The notes under the pieces are model-generated. The model ran no database searches, was not told where the DNA came from, and saw only the letters and a program-made list of their open reading frames with translations. Made by a program: the position numbers and the translations under genes. Shown one piece after another: positions 17,533 through 25,880 of a DNA stretch of 64,000 nt (position 1 is its first letter; every line of letters begins with the position of its first letter). The stretch is from positions 4,836,001 to 4,900,000 of the forward strand of contig NZ_CP038438.1 of the NCBI RefSeq assembly GCF_004683905.1. The letters are read 5' to 3'. This stretch comes from Pseudomonas fluorescens (GTDB lineage: Bacteria > Pseudomonadota > Gammaproteobacteria > Pseudomonadales > Pseudomonadaceae).

Positions 17533-19797
17533 ATGAACCAGCCAACAGCGCAGATCAATCGCCGAGTGCTCATCGTCGACGACAGCCCGTCGATTCATGG
17601 CGATTTCGCCAAGATTCTCTGCCCGCTCGTCCCCGCTGACGACGGCCTGGGCGAAACCGAGAATCTGTTGTTTGGCACCCCATCCGCCACACCGTCCCAG
17701 CATTTCGAGCTGGACTCGGCCTTTCAGGGCCGCGAAGCGCTGGAAAAACTCGAAGCCGCGCTGGCTGAAAACCGCCCCTACGCCATGGCGTTCATCGACA
17801 TGCGCATGCCGCCAGGCTGGGATGGCCTGGAGACCATCGAACGGCTGTGGCAAGTCGACCCCAAGCTGCAAGTCGCGCTGTGCACGGCGTATTCCGACTA
17901 TTCCTGGGAAGACATCGACCAGCGTCTGGCACTCAATGACCGCTTGCTGATTCTGAAAAAGCCGTTCGACGCGATCGAGATCCGGCAGATGGCCAGCGCG
18001 CTCACGGTCAAATGGCAGATGACCGAAGACGCCGAGCTGAAAATGAACCAGCTGGAACAGGCGGTTCAGGAGCGCACCCGCGAGCTGTCCGACGCCAACA
18101 TGATTGTGCAAAACAGCCCGACCATCCTGTACCGGCTGCGCGGCGATCCGTCGTTTGCCCTGATGTACATCTCCCACAACATCACCCGCTACGGCCATGT
18201 CGCCGCCGACCTGCTGCGCTCGCCCAACTGGGCGCAGGAACTGATTCACCCGGACGATCAGGCCAGCGTCGATGCCGCCATGGCGCGGGTGCTGGATCGG
18301 CATGCGTCGGGCGCGTCGATCGAATTTCGCCTGAGAACCGGCCAGGGCACCTGGCGCTGGGTGGAAAACCGCTACATCCCGGTGCGCGATGATGACGGCC
18401 GTCTGCTGGAAGTCGAAGGCATCATCCTCGACATCACCGAGCGCCGCGTGGCCGAGGAAAAACTGGCGTTGCTGGCGCGCTCCGACGGCCTCACAGGCCT
18501 GGCCAATCGCGCCACGCTGATCGAACGCCTGCATCAGGCCTTCGCCGCCGCTCGTCGGGGGGCCGCGCCGTTTGCGGTGTTTTATCTGGATCTTGACCAC
18601 TTCAAACGGATCAACGACACCTTGGGCCACCCGGTGGGCGATCTGCTGCTGCAGGAAGTCGCCCGCCGCATCAAATCAGGCGTGCGCGAAAGCGACGTGG
18701 TGGCGCGCCTGGGCGGCGATGAATTCGCGATCCTGCAACTGGACGTCGGCGATCCGACCCAATCAGCCGCCATGGCGGCCAATATCCGCGACACGCTGCT
18801 GGCGCCCTACAACCTGGCCGGCAATGCGCTGCACATTTCGGTGAGCATCGGCATCAGCAGTTACAGCGAGCTCAGTCTCGACGCCGACAGCCTGCTGGGC
18901 CAGGCCGACATGGCGCTGTACCGCGCCAAGGAAATGGGGCGCAACCAGTATCACTTCCACTCCGAGGACATCTCGCGGGAAGTGGCCGAACGCATGACCC
19001 TGGTCGACGAATTGACCAGCGCCCTTCAGGGCAATCAACTGTTGCTGCATTACGCACCGGAGATTGACCTGCACAGCGGCAGGATTCTGGGCATGGAGGC
19101 GCAAATCCTCTGGCAACATCCGCGCCTCGGCCTGCTGCCGGCCTCCGCTTTCGTACCGATAGCGGAGAAAACCGGCGCGATCATTCCGCTCGGACGCTGG
19201 GTACTGAATCACGCCTGCCACCAGATGCACCTGTGGCGAAATGACGGGGTCGCCCCGCCGGTGATGGCGATCAAGATTTCCCTGGCACAGCTCAAGAGCG
19301 GCCCCGAACTGATCTATGACGTGCTGCGCACCACCGCACGCTGGGAACTCGCCCCCTGGGACCTGCGATTCGATGTCACCGAAGCCACGCTGGCCCAGAC
19401 CAAATGGACCCACAACGATGCATTGCCACGCCTGCGTGAGCTGGGCGTGGCGATTGCCATCGATGATTTCGGCACCGAATATTCCTCGTTCGATTACCTG
19501 AAAACCTACCGGGTCAATCACCTCAAACTGGCCCAGAGCTTTATCGCCAGTGCGTCCCAGGATGTGGCCGGAGCCAACGCCCTGCGAGCGATCGTCAATT
19601 TCGCCCGGGATCTGGACATCGGCATCATCGCCGAAGGCCAGACACCCCTGAATCGACCCGATGTACCCCGTGCCGAAGCACCGCTGCCCAGCGCACAGGG
19701 GTTGTATTTCAGCGAAGCGGTCAGCGCCGAACAGGCGGGCCGGCTGCTCCGGGACGTGCCCCGCGCGGCGCCCTCCCCCAAGGAGGATGAGGCATGA
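17533..19797 (+). CDS. Receiver-PAS-GGDEF-EAL protein with degenerate EAL
   Basis: 754 residues from ATG 17533, where the receiver begins. The receiver has Asp16/17, phospho-Asp89 (FIDMRMPPGWDG), Thr in LCTAYSDYSW and KKPFD, with a roughly 40-residue insertion before strand 2. A PAS domain follows (about 190-310). The diguanylate cyclase domain is intact: GGDEF at 394-398 and an RESD inhibitory I-site five residues before it. The EAL domain is eroded: EAL is EAQ (Glu522), the DDFGTGYSS loop reads DDFGTEYSS, and IIAEGQTPL replaces the usual EGVET. It is therefore predicted to make c-di-GMP but not to degrade it. The stop overlaps the next start (ATGA, 19794-19797). Confidence 0.9.
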   Translation: MNQPTAQINRRVLIVDDSPSIHGDFAKILCPLVPADDGLGETENLLFGTPSATPSQHFELDSAFQGREALEKLEAALAENRPYAMAFIDMRMPPGWDGLETIERLWQVDPKLQVALCTAYSDYSWEDIDQRLALNDRLLILKKPFDAIEIRQMASALTVKWQMTEDAELKMNQLEQAVQERTRELSDANMIVQNSPTILYRLRGDPSFALMYISHNITRYGHVAADLLRSPNWAQELIHPDDQASVDAAMARVLDRHASGASIEFRLRTGQGTWRWVENRYIPVRDDDGRLLEVEGIILDITERRVAEEKLALLARSDGLTGLANRATLIERLHQAFAAARRGAAPFAVFYLDLDHFKRINDTLGHPVGDLLLQEVARRIKSGVRESDVVARLGGDEFAILQLDVGDPTQSAAMAANIRDTLLAPYNLAGNALHISVSIGISSYSELSLDADSLLGQADMALYRAKEMGRNQYHFHSEDISREVAERMTLVDELTSALQGNQLLLHYAPEIDLHSGRILGMEAQILWQHPRLGLLPASAFVPIAEKTGAIIPLGRWVLNHACHQMHLWRNDGVAPPVMAIKISLAQLKSGPELIYDVLRTTARWELAPWDLRFDVTEATLAQTKWTHNDALPRLRELGVAIAIDDFGTEYSSFDYLKTYRVNHLKLAQSFIASASQDVAGANALRAIVNFARDLDIGIIAEGQTPLNRPDVPRAEAPLPSAQGLYFSEAVSAEQAGRLLRDVPRAAPSPKEDEA

Positions 19798-21668
19798 AAA
19801 CGGCCTTCCCCCAGACCAACCGGCGCATCCTGATCATCGATGACACGCCAGCGATTCATGAAGACTTTCGCAAGATTCTAGCCCCGCAGGCGCAGGACGA
19901 CGTCGACTTGCATCAGTTGGAACAGACGCTGTTCGGTACCCGCCAATCGCCGCACCTGACCTTCCAGCTCGACTCCGCCTATCAGGGCCAGGAAGCCCTG
20001 GCCCTGGTCAAACAGGCGCTGAGCCATGGCAACCCGTATGCCCTCGCCTTCATCGACATGCGCATGCCACCGGGCTGGGATGGCCTGGAAACCATCGAGC
20101 AGCTATGGCGTGTCGATCCAAATCTGCAGGTTGCCCTGTGCACCGCGTACAGCGACTACAGCTGGGAAGCGATGGCCGAACGGCTGGAATTCGGCGACCA
20201 GTTGCTGATCCTGAAAAAGCCGTTCGACAGTCTGGAAATCCGCCAGATGGCCAACGCCCTGACCTGGAAATGGCAACTGGCGCAGGACGCGGCGCTGAAG
20301 ATGCTCAGCCTTGAGCAGACCATCGAGGCGCGGGTTCACGAATTGCTCAAGGTCTCGCATCTGTTGCAATACGACAGCCTCACGGAGCTGCCCAACAGCA
20401 CCCTGCTGGGTGATCGCCTGAGCCAGGCCATGGCTGTCTGCCGGCGCCATGACAAGCAACTGGTGGTGATGTTTCTCGGTCTGGATCGCTTCAAGCGCAT
20501 CAACAACGCGTTGGGCCATCCAGCGGGCGATGAAATGCTCAAACGCACCGCCCGCCAACTGCTGTCATGCGTGCGTGATTCCGACTCTGTGTTTCGCTAT
20601 GGCTCGGACGAGTTCGTGGTGATCCTCGGCGACATCAACCATCCCCAGCAAACCCACGGCGTCGCGGAAAAACTGCTGGCCGCCATTCGCCTGCCGCAGA
20701 CGATAGCCGGGCATGACGTCAGCGTCACCGCCAGCGTCGGCATCAGCGTCTACCCCGATGACGGCCTCGAAGCCACCGAGCTGATCAAGAAAGCCGAGAC
20801 GGCGATGCGCAACGTCAAGGAACACGGCCCTGACAGCGTTGGCTTCTTCATCGAAGCCATGAACCAGCACGCCCGCGAGCAGCACAGCATCGAGTCGGGC
20901 ATTCGCCGCGCTCTGCACGAGCACGAGTTTGTCCTGCACTATCAGCCGAAAATCGACCTGCGCAGCGGCACCGTGGTCGGCGCCGAAGCGCTGATACGCT
21001 GGCAGAAACCGGGACACGGCTGGATCTACCCGGCGGAGTTCATTCCGGTGGCCGAAGACACGGGGCTGATCGTTCCCCTGAGCAAATGGGTACTGGGCGA
21101 AGCCTGTCGCCAGACCCGTGCCTGGCAAACAGCCGGTCTGCCGCCGATCCGCATGTCGGTGAACATGTCACCCATCGATTTTCGCCAGCGTGACTTCGTT
21201 GCGGGCGTCGAACGCGTGCTTGAGCAGACAGGCCTGGCCCCTGACTGGCTGGAGATCGAGATCACCGAAGGTGTGCTGATGCAGAACGTCGAAACAACGA
21301 TGGTAGCGCTCAATCGTTTGAAGGCGCTGGGCACCCGCCTGGCCATCGATGACTTCGGCACCGGCTATTCCAGCCTGAGTTACCTGCGCCGGTTTCCGAT
21401 TGATGTGCTGAAGATCGACCAGTCGTTCATTCGCGGTCTGTGCAACGACAGCAACGATGCGGCACTGGTCAGCGCCATCATCAGCTTGGGCAGGAGTCTG
21501 GGGCTCAACGTCATCGCCGAAGGCATCGAAACCGCCGAGCAACTGGCGTTCCTCAAGGCCCACGACTGCGAAGAAGGTCAGGGCTACTTTTTCAGCAAGG
21601 CACTGCCGGCTGACGACTTTGCGCACTGGCTGGCCAGCGCAGCCCCGCCACCGTGGACGGCGCGATGA
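19794..21668 (+). CDS. Receiver-GGDEF-EAL protein with degenerate GGDEF
   Basis: 624 residues. The receiver is paralogous to that of the preceding gene, with Asp88 as phospho-site and the same CTAYSDYSW and KKPFD blocks. There is no PAS domain. The GGDEF domain reads YGSDEF at 270-274, a substitution of the second glycine that usually lowers or removes cyclase activity. The EAL domain looks complete: AEALIRW (Glu398), EITEGVLMQ, DDFGTGYSSL, KIDQSFI and VIAEGIET. The predicted activity is c-di-GMP phosphodiesterase controlled by phosphorylation, the mirror image of the gene before it. It is coupled to the upstream gene by the ATGA overlap. Confidence 0.9.
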   Translation: MKTAFPQTNRRILIIDDTPAIHEDFRKILAPQAQDDVDLHQLEQTLFGTRQSPHLTFQLDSAYQGQEALALVKQALSHGNPYALAFIDMRMPPGWDGLETIEQLWRVDPNLQVALCTAYSDYSWEAMAERLEFGDQLLILKKPFDSLEIRQMANALTWKWQLAQDAALKMLSLEQTIEARVHELLKVSHLLQYDSLTELPNSTLLGDRLSQAMAVCRRHDKQLVVMFLGLDRFKRINNALGHPAGDEMLKRTARQLLSCVRDSDSVFRYGSDEFVVILGDINHPQQTHGVAEKLLAAIRLPQTIAGHDVSVTASVGISVYPDDGLEATELIKKAETAMRNVKEHGPDSVGFFIEAMNQHAREQHSIESGIRRALHEHEFVLHYQPKIDLRSGTVVGAEALIRWQKPGHGWIYPAEFIPVAEDTGLIVPLSKWVLGEACRQTRAWQTAGLPPIRMSVNMSPIDFRQRDFVAGVERVLEQTGLAPDWLEIEITEGVLMQNVETTMVALNRLKALGTRLAIDDFGTGYSSLSYLRRFPIDVLKIDQSFIRGLCNDSNDAALVSAIISLGRSLGLNVIAEGIETAEQLAFLKAHDCEEGQGYFFSKALPADDFAHWLASAAPPPWTAR

Positions 21669-21707
21669 ACGCCTCGATACCGCCTTGAGTCAAGGAGACG
21701 ATTGCCG

Positions 21708-22658
21708 ATGAACCTGTTCCGTCCCGCCATGACACTGCTGTGCGGACTCTGCGCCGGGGCCAGTGCCGACCCGCTGGACGAGCCGCTCAAACCGTTGCCC
21801 GCCGTGCCACAGCAGGACGCCCGGCGCGTGGAACTGGGACGTCGGTTATTCCACGAGCCACGCTTGTCGATCAACAACACGCTGTCCTGTGCCAGTTGCC
21901 ACCAACTGGACAAGAACGGTGCCGACAGCCGGGCGCTCTCGCTGGGGTTCGACGGCAAACCGGTGGCGGTCAACACACCGACCGTGTTCAACGCCAGCCT
22001 CAATTTCCGCCAGTTCTGGGACGGCCGCGTCGAGACGCTGGAAGAACAGAGCAATGTCGTCATCACCAGCCCCCATGAAATGGGCAGCGACTGGAGCACG
22101 GTCGTCGAGCGGATCGCCAACGACGCCGATTACCGCCGCGATTTCGCCGCCACCTACCCGGACGGCGTGACCAAGACCAACATCCAGCAGGCGCTGGCCA
22201 GTTTCGAACGTACCTTGCTGACCCCCAACTCACGCTTCGATCAGTACCTGCTGGGCAATACCGACATCCTCACGCTGGACGAAAAATACGGTTATCAGCG
22301 CTTCAAGGAGTACGGCTGTATCTCCTGTCACCAAGGGGTGAACATCGGCGGCAACATGTTCCAGAAGTTTGGCGTGTTCGGTGATTACATTGCCGATCGC
22401 GGCAACCCGACCGTGGCCGATCAGGGCCGCTTCAACGTCACTCGAGACGAAGCGGATCGTGAATTTTTCAAAGTGCCGAGCCTGCGCAACGTCGCGCTGA
22501 CCGCACCGTATTTTCACGACGGGTCAGCGCCTACCCTCGAACGAGCCGTGGATGTGATGTTCCAGTATCAGTTGGGACGCACGCCGACCGAAGACGACAA
22601 ACGGCTGATTGTTCTGTTTCTCAAGACCCTGACCGGCCAAAGGGAAGGCAAGCCATGA
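21708..22658 (+). CDS. Di-haem cytochrome c peroxidase family protein
   Basis: 316 residues from ATG 21708 with AAGGAG ten bases upstream; TTG 21702 is a poorer start. A short signal peptide (MNLFRPAMTLLCGLCAGASA) directs it to the periplasm. Two c-type haem sites are visible, CASCH (61-65) and CISCH (204-208), with NTPTVFNASLN and SLRNVALTAPYFHDGS as conserved blocks of the CcpA/MauG family. Such enzymes reduce hydrogen peroxide or modify a protein using periplasmic electrons. Its stop overlaps the start of the membrane kinase, placing a redox enzyme inside a signalling operon. A sensing or signal-processing role is inference. Confidence 0.9.
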   Translation: MNLFRPAMTLLCGLCAGASADPLDEPLKPLPAVPQQDARRVELGRRLFHEPRLSINNTLSCASCHQLDKNGADSRALSLGFDGKPVAVNTPTVFNASLNFRQFWDGRVETLEEQSNVVITSPHEMGSDWSTVVERIANDADYRRDFAATYPDGVTKTNIQQALASFERTLLTPNSRFDQYLLGNTDILTLDEKYGYQRFKEYGCISCHQGVNIGGNMFQKFGVFGDYIADRGNPTVADQGRFNVTRDEADREFFKVPSLRNVALTAPYFHDGSAPTLERAVDVMFQYQLGRTPTEDDKRLIVLFLKTLTGQREGKP

Positions 22659-24469
22659 TCAACATTTCCCGTCGCCGTAGTCTGTTGTTGCTCACACTGG
22701 TCGTCCTCGCGTTGGCCTCGATCCTGCTGTTTCTGTACTTCAAGTCCAGCTCCGACCAGACCATGACATACACTGAGTCGCGGGATCTGATCCGGCAGAT
22801 CAAACAGCAGAATTCGCTGTGGGAAAACGAGATCCTCAAGGCGCGGGTGGCGCTCACCCACAACTATGATCCGCTGGTGTCGCCGATGAACGAGATGAAC
22901 CGGCTCTGGGAGCGCTTCGACGCCATAGAATCGGGGCATGGTCGAAACGATTCGACGCAGTGGAACGAGGCCTATGAGAGTTTCCTGCAAGCGATGCAGG
23001 AAAAAACCCGGCTGGTCGAACAGTTCAAATCGCACAACGCCTTGCTGCGCAACTCTCTGGCGTTTTTGCCCACCGCCGAAGACGACATTCAGCAACAACT
23101 GGCCAACCTGTCGGACTTCGATAAATCCCAGTTGGAGAACATCACCACCGATACCTACGACCTGCTGCTCAGTGCGCTGGAGTTTGCCCAGGTCACCTCC
23201 GATGACCGGGCCGCCGACATCGAGGTGGGTCTGAACAAACTGACCGTCAACGCACAGCGCCTGCCGCAGGCGTTTCAAACCCCGGTCAAAATCCTCAGCA
23301 ACCACATCAGCCTGATCGCTCGCGAGCAGCCACTGGTCAATCAGTTGCTCGAAAGCATCGAAAACATTCCCGTCGCCGAACGCCTCGACAACATCACCAC
23401 CATGCTCGATCGCGATCAACAGCGTGTCGATCAGGTCGACCGCCAATACCATTTCTACCTGCTGCTGTTCTCGGTGCTGCTGATGTTGTCGCTGGTGTGG
23501 CTGGCCATCCGCCTGATCGGCAGTTTCGCCGAGATCAATCGGGTCAATACGGCCCTGCAAACCGCCAACGATGCACTGGAGCAACGCGTCGAGGAGCGCA
23601 CCCGGGAACTCAAGAACGCCCAGAGCGAGCTGCTCGACGCTGCACGTCAGGCCGGCATGGCGGAAATCGCCACCAACGTGCTGCACAACGTCGGCAACGT
23701 GCTCAACAGCGTGAACATTTCCAGCGATCTGATCGCGCGCAAGCTGCGCAGCAGCAAGACCCAGGGCCTGGGCAAGGCGATGCAACTGATCAACGAGCAC
23801 CCGCACGACCTCGGCGCCTTTCTCAGCGAAGACGCCAAGGGCAAATTGCTCCCCGGTTATCTCAACCAGCTGGTCGGCGCGATTGCCCAGGAACAGCAGG
23901 AAATGGTCGACGAACTGAACCAGATGAACAAAAGCGTCGATCACATCAAGGACATCGTCGCCACCCAGCAATCCTATGCCGGCGCCAACAGCATGACCGA
24001 GCCGCTGTTTATCAACGAGCTGCTCGAAGATGCGCTGCGCATGAACGCCGGGGCCCTGACCCGGCATCACGTCACGGTGGTCAAGGAGTACGCCGAGGTG
24101 CCGCAGGTGATGGGCGACAAACACCGTTTGCTGTTGATCCTGATCAACCTCATCAGCAACGCCAAATACGCGATGTCTGACCTCAGCAACCGCCCCCGCA
24201 CCATGACCCTGGCGGTAAGGATCGTCGATGAAAACTTCCTCGAAATCAGCGTCAGGGACGACGGCGAAGGCATCGCGCCGGAAAACATGACGCGGATCTT
24301 TGCCCACGGTTTCACCACCCGCAAGGAAGGTCATGGCTTCGGTCTGCACAGCTGCGCGCTGGCGGCCATCGAGATGAACGGGCACCTCACCGCGCACAGC
24401 GACGGACCGGGCAAAGGCGCGCTGTTCACCTTGCAGATCCCCCTGATCAGCGTCACGGAGAACGCATGA
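22655..24469 (+). CDS. Membrane kinase with DAHL-like sensor and atypical H box
   Basis: 604 residues. An N-terminal helix (about 8-28), a long all-alpha periplasmic region (about 30-265, DAHL-like) and a second helix (YLLLFSVLLMLSLVWLAIRL) precede a coiled coil. The phosphoacceptor region reads LHNVGNVLNSVN with His344, instead of the usual HEIRNPL type. The ATP-binding domain is recognisable: NLISNAKYAM, DDGEGI, and GHGFGLHS as G2 box. It overlaps the cytochrome gene upstream and the receiver-kinase downstream by four bases each. It is the only clear transmembrane sensor of the operon and is the natural phosphodonor for the three receivers. The ligand is unknown. Confidence 0.88.
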   Translation: MINISRRRSLLLLTLVVLALASILLFLYFKSSSDQTMTYTESRDLIRQIKQQNSLWENEILKARVALTHNYDPLVSPMNEMNRLWERFDAIESGHGRNDSTQWNEAYESFLQAMQEKTRLVEQFKSHNALLRNSLAFLPTAEDDIQQQLANLSDFDKSQLENITTDTYDLLLSALEFAQVTSDDRAADIEVGLNKLTVNAQRLPQAFQTPVKILSNHISLIAREQPLVNQLLESIENIPVAERLDNITTMLDRDQQRVDQVDRQYHFYLLLFSVLLMLSLVWLAIRLIGSFAEINRVNTALQTANDALEQRVEERTRELKNAQSELLDAARQAGMAEIATNVLHNVGNVLNSVNISSDLIARKLRSSKTQGLGKAMQLINEHPHDLGAFLSEDAKGKLLPGYLNQLVGAIAQEQQEMVDELNQMNKSVDHIKDIVATQQSYAGANSMTEPLFINELLEDALRMNAGALTRHHVTVVKEYAEVPQVMGDKHRLLLILINLISNAKYAMSDLSNRPRTMTLAVRIVDENFLEISVRDDGEGIAPENMTRIFAHGFTTRKEGHGFGLHSCALAAIEMNGHLTAHSDGPGKGALFTLQIPLISVTENA

Positions 24470-25869
24470 GCGAGTTGTCGAACCGCCGCATTCTGCTGAT
24501 CGACGATATGCCGTCGATTCATGAAGACTTCCGCAAGATCCTCGCGCCACCGGCAGCTCAGTCAGTGGAACTGGACGAGATGGAAGCTGCACTGTTTGGC
24601 GCTCAGATTCGCGCCGAACGTCCGCCGTTCGAGCTGGACTCGGCCTACGGCGGCGAGGAAGGTCTGGGCAAACTGATGCAGGCCTTGCAGGAACAACGCC
24701 CTTACGCGCTGGCCTTCGTCGACATGCGCATGCCCGACGGCTGGGACGGCGCGAAGACCATCGAACACCTGTGGCAGCAGGATCCGCAGTTGCAGGTGGT
24801 GGTGTGTACCGCCTACTCGGATTATTCCTGGGATGAACTGCTCGAACGTCTGCAGGCGCATGACCGGTTACTGATCCTGAAAAAACCGTTCGACAACATC
24901 GAAGTGCAGCAGATGGCCAACACCCTGCTGACCAAATGGCAGATGACCGAACGCGCCTCGTTGCAGATGCATCACCTGGAACATCTGGTGGATCAGCGTA
25001 CCGCGCAGTTCAAGCAGGCCAGCGAAGAACTGCAGCGCGAAATAGATGAACGCAAGCAACTGGAAAGTCAGTTGGTGCAGTCGGAAAAGCTTGCGTCACT
25101 GGGGCAAATGGCGGCCGGAGTGGCCCATGAAATCAATAACCCGATCGGCTTCATCTCCTCCAACCTCGGCACCCTCGACGGCTACTTCAACCAATTGTTG
25201 AGCGTACTCGATGCCTGGCAGACGCTGGGCCCCACGCCGGACAGCGAATCCGTGGCCCGGCTTGAGCAACTGCGCAAAGACGCCGATCTTGATTTTCTGC
25301 TCGAAGACATCCCGGTGCTGATCCGCGAATCCAAGGAAGGCATTGGCCGGGTCGGACAGATCGTCAAGGATCTGAAGGATTTCTCCCGGGTCGATACCCA
25401 TCAGCAATGGCAGTGGGCCAATCTGCAACAAGGCATCGACTCGACGCTGAACATCGTCGCCAGCGAACTCAAGTACAAGGCCGATGTGATCAAGGAATAT
25501 CAGCCGCTGCCGGACATCGAGTGCCTGCCCTCGCAAATCAATCAGGTGATCATGAATCTGGTGGTCAACGCGGCGCAGGCCATGGGCCCCGAGCGCGGCA
25601 CCATCACTCTGCGTACCGGGCAGCAGCAGGACACGGCCTGGGTGGAAGTCGCGGATACCGGCGCGGGGATCGCGCCGGACATCCTGCAGAAAATCTTCGA
25701 TCCGTTTTTCACCACCAAACCGGTCGGTCAGGGCACCGGGCTGGGCCTGTCCCTGTCCTACGGCATCGTGAAAAAACACGGTGGAGACATTTCAGTCCGC
25801 AGCGAACCGGGCGTGGGCACAACCTTTCGCATCGAGTTACCGATGCGCCAGAGCCGACCCGCAGCCTGA
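24466..25869 (+). CDS. Receiver-histidine kinase hybrid
   Basis: 467 residues. The N-terminal receiver is closely related to those of the two GGDEF/EAL proteins (IDDMPSIHEDFRKIL, phospho-Asp86 in VDMRMPDGWDG, CTAYSDYSWDE, KKPFD). A coiled coil leads to a standard HisKA with GVAHEINNPIGF (His221) and a full HATPase_c (NLVVNAAQAM, DTGAGI, GTGLGLSLS). Receiver-first kinases act as relay or integration nodes. It ends the operon, six bases from the convergent permease stop. A cytoplasmic location is predicted, since no membrane helix is present. Confidence 0.9.
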   Translation: MSELSNRRILLIDDMPSIHEDFRKILAPPAAQSVELDEMEAALFGAQIRAERPPFELDSAYGGEEGLGKLMQALQEQRPYALAFVDMRMPDGWDGAKTIEHLWQQDPQLQVVVCTAYSDYSWDELLERLQAHDRLLILKKPFDNIEVQQMANTLLTKWQMTERASLQMHHLEHLVDQRTAQFKQASEELQREIDERKQLESQLVQSEKLASLGQMAAGVAHEINNPIGFISSNLGTLDGYFNQLLSVLDAWQTLGPTPDSESVARLEQLRKDADLDFLLEDIPVLIRESKEGIGRVGQIVKDLKDFSRVDTHQQWQWANLQQGIDSTLNIVASELKYKADVIKEYQPLPDIECLPSQINQVIMNLVVNAAQAMGPERGTITLRTGQQQDTAWVEVADTGAGIAPDILQKIFDPFFTTKPVGQGTGLGLSLSYGIVKKHGGDISVRSEPGVGTTFRIELPMRQSRPAA

Positions 25870-25880
25870 GGTGTCTCAGG
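25865..25880. terminator. Short hairpin between convergent genes
   Basis: CCTGAG and CTCAGG form a 6-bp stem with loop GTGT, overlapping the stop codons of the kinase hybrid and the permease. It lacks a T tract, so termination is only possible. Confidence 0.3.

Noticed and set aside
22568..24592. Minus-strand open frame of 674 aa opposite the membrane kinase
   Set aside because: No motif or ribosome-binding site; the plus-strand kinase is well supported. Shadow frame.
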